Positions 33,638 through 41,587 of a stretch of 64,000 bases of DNA are shown one piece after another; positions within the stretch are counted from its first letter, which is position 1, and every line of letters starts with the position of its first letter. The position numbers and the translations under genes were made by a program. The DNA comes from Nocardia grenadensis NBRC 108939. Its GTDB lineage: Bacteria > Actinomycetota > Actinomycetes > Mycobacteriales > Mycobacteriaceae. Where the stretch lies: the NCBI RefSeq assembly GCF_001613445.1, contig NZ_BDCJ01000003.1:496001-560000 (forward strand). The letters are read 5' to 3'. A model generated the notes under the pieces. It was not told where the DNA came from, made no database searches, and saw nothing but the letters and a program-made list of their open reading frames with translations.

Positions 33638-34780
33638 TCAGTACAGGCTGCCTTCGTGGACAGCGCGATCGAACGGTGTCAGCGGCGCTCCGGTACGCAG
33701 CGTCGTCGCCAGCGCCGGGTCGGCGAGATGCATGCGTCCGATCGCGATCAGGTCGAACTCACCGGTGGTGATGCGGCGTTCCACCTCGCCGATATTGTCG
33801 ACCACACCTGCGGCACCCTCGATCCGGCTGTCGCGCAGCGGCTTTCCGAGGCCCACACTGCCCACCGCCATCGCATGCGCGCCCGTGAGTTTTTTGGCCC
33901 ATCCGGCCAGCGACAGGTCACTGCCCTCGAACGCCGGCAGATCGAAGCGCCGGATGCTGGCGTCGAAAACATCCACTCCCGCCTCGGCCAGCGACCCCAG
34001 GATCACCTGTAGTTCGTCGGGGGTCTCGGCGATGCGGGCGGTGTAGTCCTGCTGTTTGTGCTGGGAGAAGCGGAAGAAGATGGGTAGCTCGACGCCGACG
34101 GCCTCGCGGACGGCCGCCACCACCCGGGCGGGAAACCGACTGCGCGCCAATGGATCACCGCCCCACCGGTCGTCCCGGGTGTTGGTGTCGTGCCAGAGGA
34201 ACGAATCCAGCAGATAGCCGTGACCACCGTGCAGCGCGATACCGTCGAAGCCGATCTCGGCCGCGCTGACCGCGGCGCGCGCAAAGGCCGCGACAACGTC
34301 GGCGATGTCGTCGTCGGTCATCGGCCGCGTGAGCGGGGCGGCCCGCGCGACATAGTCGTCGGGATAGGATGTGGTGCCCGCGGTACCCCAGCGCCCGGAC
34401 GGCCGCATCGGTGTGATCGCCGGGTCGACCGCGCTCATCGCGCCCCAGAGCGGTCCGACGTGCCAGAGCTGCGGAACGATCCGGCCGCCCGCCGCGTGCA
34501 CCTCGTCGACCACGGTCCGCCACCCGGCCAGCGCGGCCGCGCCGTACATGCGGGGCACCCGCGGGTTGTCGACCGCGGCGGGGTGATCGATGGCGACGCC
34601 CTCGGTGACGATCAGGCCGGTTCCGCCCGCGGCACGGCGCCGGTAGTACCGGGCGACCTCGGGGCCCGGAACACCGGCGGGTGACGCCGACCGGGTCATG
34701 GCGGACATGACGATCCGGTTCGGCAGTTCCAGGGAACGGATGGTCAGCGGCCGGAACAGGGCCGCGTGATGCTCGGTCAT
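33638..34780 (-). CDS. Old yellow enzyme-family NADH:flavin oxidoreductase
   Basis: 380 residues, an FMN TIM barrel. LFRPLTIRSLELPNRIVMSAMTRS opens the barrel; VPQLWHVGPLW, then ALHGGHGYLLDSFLWHDTNTRDDRWGGD is the signature with the substrate-binding residues; RFSQHKQQDYTARIAETPDEL and the phosphate-binding AVGSVGLG and DLIAIGRMHLADP follow. These reduce activated C=C bonds of enones, a natural step on unsaturated ketones. ATG 34780 is preceded by GTG 34783. It starts seven bases after the stop of the NTF2-like gene. Confidence 0.85.
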   Translation of the reverse strand: MTEHHAALFRPLTIRSLELPNRIVMSAMTRSASPAGVPGPEVARYYRRRAAGGTGLIVTEGVAIDHPAAVDNPRVPRMYGAAALAGWRTVVDEVHAAGGRIVPQLWHVGPLWGAMSAVDPAITPMRPSGRWGTAGTTSYPDDYVARAAPLTRPMTDDDIADVVAAFARAAVSAAEIGFDGIALHGGHGYLLDSFLWHDTNTRDDRWGGDPLARSRFPARVVAAVREAVGVELPIFFRFSQHKQQDYTARIAETPDELQVILGSLAEAGVDVFDASIRRFDLPAFEGSDLSLAGWAKKLTGAHAMAVGSVGLGKPLRDSRIEGAAGVVDNIGEVERRITTGEFDLIAIGRMHLADPALATTLRTGAPLTPFDRAVHEGSLY

Positions 34781-34786
34781 CACGGG

Positions 34787-35320
34787 TCACAGGGCTTTCG
34801 TGAAACGGAAGAAATCCGGCGGGGCATCGACCCGCAGGCGGGTGAGTTTTCGGTAGCCGATCAGCCACCGCCCGGCCACCTTGCGGTATTCCTCGTGATA
34901 GTGGCCGTAGCCGTGCAGGTGCAACTCCTCGTCGCCGTCGGACCACCAGAGCAGGTCTTCCATCGCCCAGACACCGCGGGCGGTGGTGGCAGAGGTGAAC
35001 TCGATCTCCGGGGTGTGCCCGTGATGCACCGTGGTCACCGGCACCGGACCGTCGAGCAGGGCGCGGATCGTATCGGCCAGGACCTGGTTGCCGATCACGC
35101 GGTTCGCGGTGCCGCCACTGCGGGGTTGTTTGTCGTCGGGTATCCCGCCCCAGGTCTCGCTGATCACGTCCTCGGTGTGCAGTCCGGCGTACCTGTGCCA
35201 CTGCTTGGTGTCCATATATCGCAGCCGGGCCGCGAAGACGCGCTTGATCTCTTCGGTGGCCAGCGCGGCGTCGGCAGCGGAGAGGCCGGGTGGAAGTCGA
35301 TTCGACGTAGGTTCCGACAT
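34787..35320 (-). CDS. NTF2-like/SnoaL-type protein 2
   Basis: 177 residues. IKRVFAARLRYMDTKQWHRYAGLHTEDVISETWGG, then VTTVHHGHTPEIEFTSATTARGVWAMEDLLWWSDGDEELHLHGYGHYHEEYRKVAGRWLIGYRKLTRLRVD is a typical SnoaL-like (DUF4440/bile-acid dehydratase-like) domain, with conserved His and Tyr in the pocket. It is distantly related to the one at 33076. It is in the middle of a three-gene operon (flavin reductase, this gene, old yellow enzyme). A bile-acid 7-alpha-dehydratase-like role is possible but not shown. Confidence 0.8.
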   Translation of the reverse strand: MSEPTSNRLPPGLSAADAALATEEIKRVFAARLRYMDTKQWHRYAGLHTEDVISETWGGIPDDKQPRSGGTANRVIGNQVLADTIRALLDGPVPVTTVHHGHTPEIEFTSATTARGVWAMEDLLWWSDGDEELHLHGYGHYHEEYRKVAGRWLIGYRKLTRLRVDAPPDFFRFTKAL

Positions 35321-35336
35321 GGCTGAGCACACCTTC

Positions 35337-35834
35337 CTAAGCGCTGAGCAGATCTGCGCGCGGATCGATTCCGAATTTGCCCCGGAAGAAGATCATCGGA
35401 GCTTTCCGGGCGACGGTTTCCAACTCCAGTACCCGGCCGATCACCACATCGTGATCTCCGGCCCGGTGCACCTCGGACACCTCGGCGTGCACCCGCATGA
35501 GCACACCGGGCAGTGAGGGAGTCGACCACTTCGAGGTTTCGCAGTCGAGTCCGTCGAACTTGCGCCCGTCGCGCGAACCGAACCGCGCGCACAGGTCGGC
35601 CTGGTCCTCGGTGAGCACATTGACGGTGAACAGTCCGGACGCGCGGATCCGCGGCCAGGAGCGACCCCGATGGTCGGCGCAGAAGAGGATGAGCGGCGGG
35701 TCGAGCGAGACCGACGCGAACGACTGGCAGGCGAACCCGACCGGGCCCTGTGCGTCCCGCCCCGTCACCACGGTCACCCCGCTGGCGAAATGGCTCAATG
35801 CACTGCGCATCGCGGCCGGCGACACCGACTCCAT
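35337..35834 (-). CDS. Flavin reductase, HsaB-like
   Basis: 165 residues. SALSHFASGVTVVTGRDAQGPVGFACQSFASVSLDPPLILFCADHRGRSWPRIRASGLFTVNVLTEDQADLCARFG is the flavin reductase-like fold, with the FMN-binding SF-S block, and GDHDVVIGRVLELE is the dimer strand. It would supply reduced flavin to the HsaA-like oxygenase. ATG 35834 is 11 bases after GGAGGT; a TTG at 35840 is alternative. First gene of the operon; its promoter faces that of KshB, across two copies of the CTCGCTCA motif. Confidence 0.85.
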   Translation of the reverse strand: MESVSPAAMRSALSHFASGVTVVTGRDAQGPVGFACQSFASVSLDPPLILFCADHRGRSWPRIRASGLFTVNVLTEDQADLCARFGSRDGRKFDGLDCETSKWSTPSLPGVLMRVHAEVSEVHRAGDHDVVIGRVLELETVARKAPMIFFRGKFGIDPRADLLSA

Positions 35835-35930
35835 GGTCAAGACCTACCTCCGGTTCCGTCGTGCGGTCGAGGGCTCCGACTGCGTCGACGCTGTGAGCGT
35901 ATGGCCGGCCGGTGGCGGTTCCCACCGTCC

Positions 35931-35988
35931 TCTCGCTCAGTGGAAGCCTCCGCCGGACGAGGAGTCCGCTTTCTCGCTCAACGGAAGC
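35931..35988. promoter_or_regulatory. Tandem operator copies before flavin reductase and KshB
   Basis: TCTCGCTCAGTGGAAGC (35931-35947) and TCTCGCTCAACGGAAGC (35972-35988) differ at two of 17 bases and are 41 bases apart, about four helix turns. On the minus strand, they read GCTTCCRYTGAGCGAGA, matching 14 of 17 bases with the site at 32973-32989. Confidence 0.6.
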
Positions 35989-36028
35989 GGCACTGTCGTG
36001 CGCGCCATCGCCTGGCACTCTCTTCCTC

Positions 36029-36214
36029 ATGAACACCGACCCGGGCGATGAGCGCGGCCGCGGAGCATTCCGGCGGCACGTCGTTCGCGGCCACTCCCTC
36101 GCCGACGCCCCCTACCGGGCGCGGATCGCCGTCGAAGTGGTCGAGAACGGCACCCCGGGCATCCCGGCCGGGAAGGCCGTATTCGCCGGAGTGGAAAGGC
36201 AACAGCCGCGATGA
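36029..36214 (+). CDS. Small protein coupled to KshB
   Basis: 61 residues: a basic N-terminal part (ERGRGAFRRHVVRGH), then ADAPYRARIAVEVVENGTPGIPAGKAVFAGVE. The stop overlaps the KshB ATG as ATGA, which supports real translation and coupling. No family recognised. No clear ribosome site precedes the ATG; the frame is open 39 codons further, through the operator copies, which is unlikely. Compare the small gene before kshA at 25965. Confidence 0.5.
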   Translation: MNTDPGDERGRGAFRRHVVRGHSLADAPYRARIAVEVVENGTPGIPAGKAVFAGVERQQPR

Positions 36215-37281
36215 CCGCAATCGAGACGCCGAGAACCGCCGAATCGCCGCGGAGCTCACGGTCGGTCCTGCTGACCGTGGCGGCGGTGGTGGAGGAAACC
36301 GACGACGCGCGGTCGCTGGTATTCGATATCCCCGCAGACCACCGAGACCGGTTCGGCTACCGACCGGGTCAGTTCCTGACTTTGCGCATCCCGAGCGACC
36401 GGACCGGTTCGGTGGCCCGGTGCTACTCGCTGGCGAGTTCACCGTACGCCGGGGAACCACCGAAGGTGACCATCAAGCGCACCCGGGACGGCTACGCCTC
36501 CCACTGGCTGTGCGACAACGTGGTCGCGGGGGATACGATCGAAGTCCTTCCGCCCGCGGGCCTGTTCACGCCCGCGGACCTGGACGATGATCTGCTCCTT
36601 TTCGCCGCGGGTAGCGGTATCACTCCGGTGATCTCGATCCTGAAATCGGCGCTGACACAGGGATCGGGCCGGGTGACGCTCGTCTACGCCAACCGGGACG
36701 AGAAAGCGGTAATCTTCGCGCGCGAACTCCGTGAACTGGCCGCCCGGCACAGCGACCGGCTCTCGGTCACGCACTGGCTCGAGAGTGTCCAGGGCCTGCC
36801 CACCGCCGTGCACCTGGCCGCCCTGATCGCGGCACATCGGGATCACTCGATTTACCTGTGTGGCCCGAAACCGTTCATGGACGCCGTCCACGAGGCGGCG
36901 GCCCGCGCGGGTGCTCCCCGCAACCGGGTACACGCCGAAACCTTCACCTCGCTGTCGGGCGACCCCTTCGCCGAGGTCGCGCTCGCCGAGTTTGCCGAGG
37001 ATTCCGCCGGCGCGGCGACCGTCTCGGTCGCTCTCGACGGAGTGGAGCACGAGCTCCGCTGGCCGCGCACGGCGACGCTGGTCGATGTGCTGCTGTCCGA
37101 GGGATTGAATGTGCCCTTCTCATGCCGCGAGGGCGAATGCGGCTCGTGCGCCTGCACGGTGCGAGCGGGCGAGGTCGAGATGGGTAACGCATCGGTCCTC
37201 GACGAGGAGGACATCGCCGACGGCTATATTCTGGCCTGTCAGGCCCGGCCGATCAGCGAGACGCTGCGCATCGAGTTCTGA
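36211..37281 (+). CDS. kshB: 3-ketosteroid 9-alpha-hydroxylase reductase component (KshB-like)
   Basis: 356 residues in the order FAD, NAD, ferredoxin. FAD-binding RCYSLASSPYAGE (R-x-Y-S) and GQFLTLRIP; NAD-binding LLLFAAGSGITPVISILK and VTLVYANRDEKAVIF; C-terminal plant-type [2Fe-2S] with CREGECGSCACTVRAGEVEMGNASVL...ILACQA (C-4-C-2-C...C). It passes electrons from NAD(P)H to KshA at 26296. The two genes are 10 kb apart in this window. The start is ATG 36211, within the coupled small gene. Confidence 0.85.
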   Translation: MTAIETPRTAESPRSSRSVLLTVAAVVEETDDARSLVFDIPADHRDRFGYRPGQFLTLRIPSDRTGSVARCYSLASSPYAGEPPKVTIKRTRDGYASHWLCDNVVAGDTIEVLPPAGLFTPADLDDDLLLFAAGSGITPVISILKSALTQGSGRVTLVYANRDEKAVIFARELRELAARHSDRLSVTHWLESVQGLPTAVHLAALIAAHRDHSIYLCGPKPFMDAVHEAAARAGAPRNRVHAETFTSLSGDPFAEVALAEFAEDSAGAATVSVALDGVEHELRWPRTATLVDVLLSEGLNVPFSCREGECGSCACTVRAGEVEMGNASVLDEEDIADGYILACQARPISETLRIEF

Positions 37282-37282
37282 T

Positions 37283-37559
37283 CACCTCCGAGCGCGACCA
37301 CCGAATCCCGGAGACGCGACCCCTGCGCAACGGCGTGCTCGTTCATTACGATCTGCCCGCCGGGCACCACGGGCCCGCGCCCGACGCCTCGTCCGCGCTC
37401 ACCCGGGCGACGCTGCTCGGGGTGCTGCTGGCGGGCCGGGATGTCGGCGAGGCGGCCCGGGCCGGGAGTATCGGTGTCGCCGGGAACCCCGGGATACTGG
37501 CGCAGTTGAAGGAATTGCTCGACACCCCCGACCGGAACTTCGCCATCGTCACACCCTGA
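37283..37559 (+). pseudogene. Alkylsulfatase C-terminal (SCP2-like) remnant
   Basis: LRNGVLVHYDLPA...ALTRATLLGVLLAGRDVGE...GSIGVAGNPGILAQLKELLDTPDRNFAIVTP matches the C-terminal SCP2-like domain of alkyl/aryl-sulfatases of the BDS1/SdsA family. The metallo-beta-lactamase catalytic part (HxHxDH) is absent, and the frame simply runs in from the end of kshB. It appears to be the tail of a lost gene, possibly a scar of insertion or deletion next to KshB. Confidence 0.6.
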
Positions 37560-37719
37560 CCCGGTCGTGGCCGAGTATGTACACGTCGAATGATCGGCGG
37601 GGCACCCGGCAAGCCGGAAGCCGGTGCCGGCATCACCACCCCCTGGTGCTCGCGAACGGGTCGACGCCGCGGTATACCGACCGGTGGTTATCCGACGGCG
37701 AGGGTGGTACACGGCCGAC

Positions 37720-39480
37720 GTGAACGGGCTGTCGGGCACCTCACCGCATGTATTGCGGGAGTACGCGCTACTCGCCGATGGGCAACGCGGCGCGCTCGTG
37801 GGGCCCCGGGGGGATATCTCCTGGATGTGTGCCCCCGACTGGGACAGTGACGCGGTCTTCGCCTCGCTGCTGGGCGGGCACGGGGTGTACACGGTGGCCC
37901 CGACCGGGCCGTTCGTCTGGGGCGGCTACTACGAGCCGGGCTCGTTGATCTGGCGTTCGCGCTGGGTCGCCGGTTCCTCGGTGATCGAGAGCCGTGAAGC
38001 GCTGGCTTTCCCCGGGTGGTCGAGGCAGGCGGTACTGCTGCGGCGGATCGTCGCTGTGCACGGCGATGCCGAAGTCGAGGTGGTGCTCGCCCCGGCCGCC
38101 GGGTTCGGCGCGGACCCACCGCGTGAACCCACCCGCGACCACGACGGTGTCTGGACCGCTCGCCTCGGGCCACTACGGCTGCGCTGGTCCGGCGCGGGCG
38201 GGGCAGCGCCGGACGACGGACCCGGCGGTCCGTTCTGGACCGGTCGGATCACCGTGCCCGCCGGCGGCCACCACGATCTGGTTCTGGAACTGACCGCGGG
38301 CCGGCTGGCCCCACAGCCGCCGGATCCGGAGTTCCTCTGGGACGAGACCGAAGAGGGGTGGCGGCGGCATACACCGGATCCGCCGCCCACGGTGGCCGAC
38401 CGCGACGCCGGCCACGCGTACGCGGTACTACGCGGCATGACCGCCGACAGCGGCGGGATGGTCGCCGCAGCCACCACGAGCCTGCCCGAACGCGCCGATC
38501 AGGGCGAGAACTACGACTACCGGTACGTGTGGATCCGGGACCAGTGCCTCGCCGGACAAGCCGTCGCCGCCGCGGGAGGCACCCGGTTGCTCGACAATAT
38601 GGTCGATTTCGTCACCGAACGCCTGCGCGCCGAGGGCGCCCGGCTGGCACCCGCCTACACCGTGGGCGGGGCCCCGGTGCCGACACCGCACCCGCTGGAC
38701 ATGCCGGGCTATCCCGGCGCCGAGCCGCTGACCGGCAACCGGGTGTGCGACCAGTTCCAGTTGGACACTTTCGGGGAGATCCTGCTGCTGCTGGCCGCGG
38801 CGGGCCGCGGTGACCGGCTGACCGAGGAGCATCGGCGCACCGTGCAAGTGGCGGTATCGGTGATCGCCGAACAGCACGACCGGCCCGATGCCGGGATCTG
38901 GGAACTCGACAACCGGCACTGGACCCATTCGCGGCTGACCTGTGCGGCCGGTTTGCGTGCGGTGGCGGCCTGTGCCGCGACCGGAGCGGACGCACCGGCG
39001 TGCAGTGCGCTCGCGGATACTCTGATCGCCTCCGCGGCGCGTGACGGATTGCATCCGAGCGGTCGCTGGCAGCGTGCGCCGGATCTCCCGGGTGTGGACG
39101 CCGCACTCCTGCTGCCGATGATCCGCGGCGCGCTACCCGTCGACGACCCGCGCTACCCGGCCACCTTCGACGCCGTGTCGGCGCAGTTGTGCGATGACTT
39201 CTACGTGTACCGCTTCCGGCACGACGAGCGGGCGCTGGAGGCCACCGAGGGCGCATTCCTCTTCTGTGGGTTCACCATGGCGATGGCCGCGGCCCAGCTC
39301 GGACGCCCGGTGACCGCGATGCGGTTCTTCGAGCGCAACCGCGCCGCCTGCGGTACACCCGGGCTCTTCGCCGAGGAGTTCGATATCCGCCAGCGCCAGT
39401 TGCGCGGCAACCTACCGCAGGCATTCGTCCACGCGATGCTGCTGGAATCGGCGATTCGGCTGGCTCCGCCCGAGAAATGA
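37720..39480 (+). CDS. Glycoside hydrolase family 15 protein (glucoamylase/trehalase-like)
   Basis: 586 residues. The N-terminal beta domain begins REYALLADGQRGALVGPRGDISWMCAPDWDSDAVFASLLGG, usual for the actinobacterial GH15 group; the catalytic (alpha/alpha)6 barrel has NYDYRYVWIRDQCLA, CDQFQLDTFGEILLLL and a C-terminal Glu in GLFAEEFD. Substrates in relatives are trehalose, alpha-1,4-glucans or others. No signal peptide is seen, so it is probably cytoplasmic. GTG 37720 is preceded by a GAGGGTGG; the frame is open 32 codons further. Confidence 0.85.
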   Translation: MNGLSGTSPHVLREYALLADGQRGALVGPRGDISWMCAPDWDSDAVFASLLGGHGVYTVAPTGPFVWGGYYEPGSLIWRSRWVAGSSVIESREALAFPGWSRQAVLLRRIVAVHGDAEVEVVLAPAAGFGADPPREPTRDHDGVWTARLGPLRLRWSGAGGAAPDDGPGGPFWTGRITVPAGGHHDLVLELTAGRLAPQPPDPEFLWDETEEGWRRHTPDPPPTVADRDAGHAYAVLRGMTADSGGMVAAATTSLPERADQGENYDYRYVWIRDQCLAGQAVAAAGGTRLLDNMVDFVTERLRAEGARLAPAYTVGGAPVPTPHPLDMPGYPGAEPLTGNRVCDQFQLDTFGEILLLLAAAGRGDRLTEEHRRTVQVAVSVIAEQHDRPDAGIWELDNRHWTHSRLTCAAGLRAVAACAATGADAPACSALADTLIASAARDGLHPSGRWQRAPDLPGVDAALLLPMIRGALPVDDPRYPATFDAVSAQLCDDFYVYRFRHDERALEATEGAFLFCGFTMAMAAAQLGRPVTAMRFFERNRAACGTPGLFAEEFDIRQRQLRGNLPQAFVHAMLLESAIRLAPPEK

Positions 39481-39529
39481 GGCGAACCGACCGCGACCGG
39501 CGATCGCGACGCGGAGGAAAGGAGACGAG

Positions 39530-40495
39530 ATGGCCGGTTCACATGTGGTGGTCACCGGCGCCAGTGGTGGCATCGGCCGCGCGACCGTGCGCCGGTTCGC
39601 TGCCGACGGCGCCTCGATCACATTGCTCGCGCGCGGAGTCACCGGGTTGACCGCCGCCGCGGAAGAGGTCCGCGCGGCCGGTGGACGGGCATTGCCGATC
39701 AGTACCGATGTCGCCGATTTCGGGGCGGTGGCGGCGGCCGCGGACCGGGGCGAAGCCGAATTCGGGCCGATCGACGTATGGGTGAACTCGGCATTCGCCA
39801 CGGTGTTCGCGCCGCTTACGCAGATCACGCCGGACGATTTCCGGCGGGTCACCGAGGTCACCTACCTGGGGTCGGTGCACGGGGTGATGGTGGCGCTGTC
39901 CCGGATGCGCCGGCGCGACCGGGGCGCGATCGTCCAGGTGGGCTCGGCACTGGGCAAACGGTCGATTCCGCTGCAATCGGCGTACTGCGGCGCCAAACAC
40001 GGCGTCGATGGATTCGTCGAGGCGGTCCGGGTGGAACTGCTGCACGAACACAGCGGTATCCACCTCACGATCGTGCAGGCGCCGGCGGTGAACACCCCGC
40101 AGTTCTCCTGGGTGCGCTCGCGGCTGCCGAACCGTCCGCAGCCGGTCCCACCGATCTATCAGCCCGAAGTCGTCGCGGACGCGGTCGTGTTCGCCGCGGC
40201 CCACCCGCGGCGTAAACAGTACTGGGTGGGGGCCAGTACGGTCGGCACCGTGCTCGGTCAGCGATTGGCACCCGCGGTGCTCGACCGGTACCTGGCGCGG
40301 ACGGGTTACTCGGCGCAGCAGACCGAGGCCCGCGACACCGCCCGGGCCGGCAACCTGTGGGAGCCCCTCGACGACGCCGCGGGCGCCGACTTCGGCGCGC
40401 ACGGGCGTTTCGATACCCGGGCGCACTGGCGGTCTCCGCAGACGTGGCTGGCCCAGAGCGCCGAATCGCTGGCCGCCCGGCTACGCCGGCACTGA
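39530..40495 (+). CDS. Short-chain dehydrogenase/reductase with C-terminal extension
   Basis: 321 residues. HVVVTGASGGIGRATVRRFA, VWVNSAFATVFAPL, VQVGSALGKRSIPLQSAYCGAKHGVDGFVEAVR (catalytic Ser, Tyr, Lys). The last about 100 residues past the usual SDR end contain WVGASTVGTVLGQRLAPAVLDRYLARTGYSAQQT and an acidic tail; this longer form is a known SDR subgroup of unknown substrate. GGAGGAAAGGAGACGAG precedes the ATG. It is 49 bases after the GH15 gene and overlaps the convergent enolase-like gene by 15 bases. Confidence 0.8.
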   Translation: MAGSHVVVTGASGGIGRATVRRFAADGASITLLARGVTGLTAAAEEVRAAGGRALPISTDVADFGAVAAAADRGEAEFGPIDVWVNSAFATVFAPLTQITPDDFRRVTEVTYLGSVHGVMVALSRMRRRDRGAIVQVGSALGKRSIPLQSAYCGAKHGVDGFVEAVRVELLHEHSGIHLTIVQAPAVNTPQFSWVRSRLPNRPQPVPPIYQPEVVADAVVFAAAHPRRKQYWVGASTVGTVLGQRLAPAVLDRYLARTGYSAQQTEARDTARAGNLWEPLDDAAGADFGAHGRFDTRAHWRSPQTWLAQSAESLAARLRRH

Positions 40496-41587
40496 GAGCC
40501 GGAACGGGTCGGCGGTCGCGGCGACGGTCATCCCGTGGCCCGGCCGCTCCCCCGGCGCCGGGAGCAGGCCGCCACTCACCTCAGGGGCGCCGTCGACCAG
40601 GAGCGGTTCCAGGCGGGCGTGGTCGATGAACCACTCCAGGTGACGAAGATGGGGCACGGCCGCGGTGACCGGTGCGTGCAGGGCGGGCGCGCAGTGTGCC
40701 GAAACCGGCGTGCCGTGGGCAGTGGCGAGCGCGGCGCATTCGAGGAAGCCGCTGTAGCCGCCACAGCGGGTGAGATCCAATTGCAGGCAGTCGACGACGC
40801 CGACGAGCCGCACCGCGTCGTAGGAGGTGTAGATGTACTCACCGGCCGCCACATCCGCGCGCACCAACGCGCGGATCAGGGCCAATCCGTCCGGATCGTC
40901 GCTGGTGACCGGTTCCTCGAACCAGATGACGCCGAGCCGGTCCAATTCACCGCCGACCCGGCGCGCCGAGCCCGTCGAGTAACCGCCGTTGGCGTCGACC
41001 ATGAGCCGGGCGCGTCCGTCGAGCAGCTCGCCGGCCTGCTCGACGCGGTACAGATCGCGGTCGACAGCGGTTCCCCGGTCCTGTCCGATCTTGATCTTGA
41101 TATTGCGGCAGCCGGCCGCCAGCCAGCCAGTGATCTGGTCGGCCAGCGCGGTATCGGAGAGATCGGTGAAACCGCCGGACCCGTAGACGGGGGTCGCGGT
41201 CCGGACGGCGCCGAACAGCGCCGACAGCGGCACGTCCAGGACCCGTGCCTTCAGATCCCACAGCGCGATATCCACTGCGCTCAACGCGTGCGCCACCAGC
41301 GCCGCTGTGCCGGTATTGCGGCAGGCGCGCCGCAGGTCGGCGCGAATACCGGGTATGTCGAACGGGTGGCGGCCGCGCAGTATCGGGGCCAGTTCATGGG
41401 TGATGACGGCGGCCGCGGCCGGGCCGGTGTAGCTCCAGCCCAGGCCGCGCACCTCGCCCGCGCCGAGTTCGACGGTGACCGCGGTGGTGGCGTCCCAGGT
41501 CAAGGTGCCGTCGGATTCGGGTCCGGGGGTCGGGAAACGGTAGACCCCGACCTCCACGGACTCGTCGATACGGAGGTCGCGGGTCAT
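40481..41587 (-). CDS. Enolase-superfamily enzyme (mandelate racemase/muconate cycloisomerase type)
   Basis: 368 residues. The C-terminal barrel has the base pair NIKIKIGQDRG (KxK), metal ligands in LMVDANGGYS (Asp), VIWFEEPV (Glu) and VAAGEYIYTSYD (Glu), and a SAHCAPALHAPV loop with His. The N-terminal lid has ALSAVDIALWDLKARVLDVPLSALFG. The superfamily abstracts a proton next to a carboxylate; sugar-acid dehydratase, racemase or cycloisomerase roles are possible. Its ATG overlaps the upstream stop (ATGA), so it is co-translated with the big FAD/Fe-S oxidoreductase. Confidence 0.85.
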   Translation of the reverse strand: MTRDLRIDESVEVGVYRFPTPGPESDGTLTWDATTAVTVELGAGEVRGLGWSYTGPAAAAVITHELAPILRGRHPFDIPGIRADLRRACRNTGTAALVAHALSAVDIALWDLKARVLDVPLSALFGAVRTATPVYGSGGFTDLSDTALADQITGWLAAGCRNIKIKIGQDRGTAVDRDLYRVEQAGELLDGRARLMVDANGGYSTGSARRVGGELDRLGVIWFEEPVTSDDPDGLALIRALVRADVAAGEYIYTSYDAVRLVGVVDCLQLDLTRCGGYSGFLECAALATAHGTPVSAHCAPALHAPVTAAVPHLRHLEWFIDHARLEPLLVDGAPEVSGGLLPAPGERPGHGMTVAATADPFRLSVPA

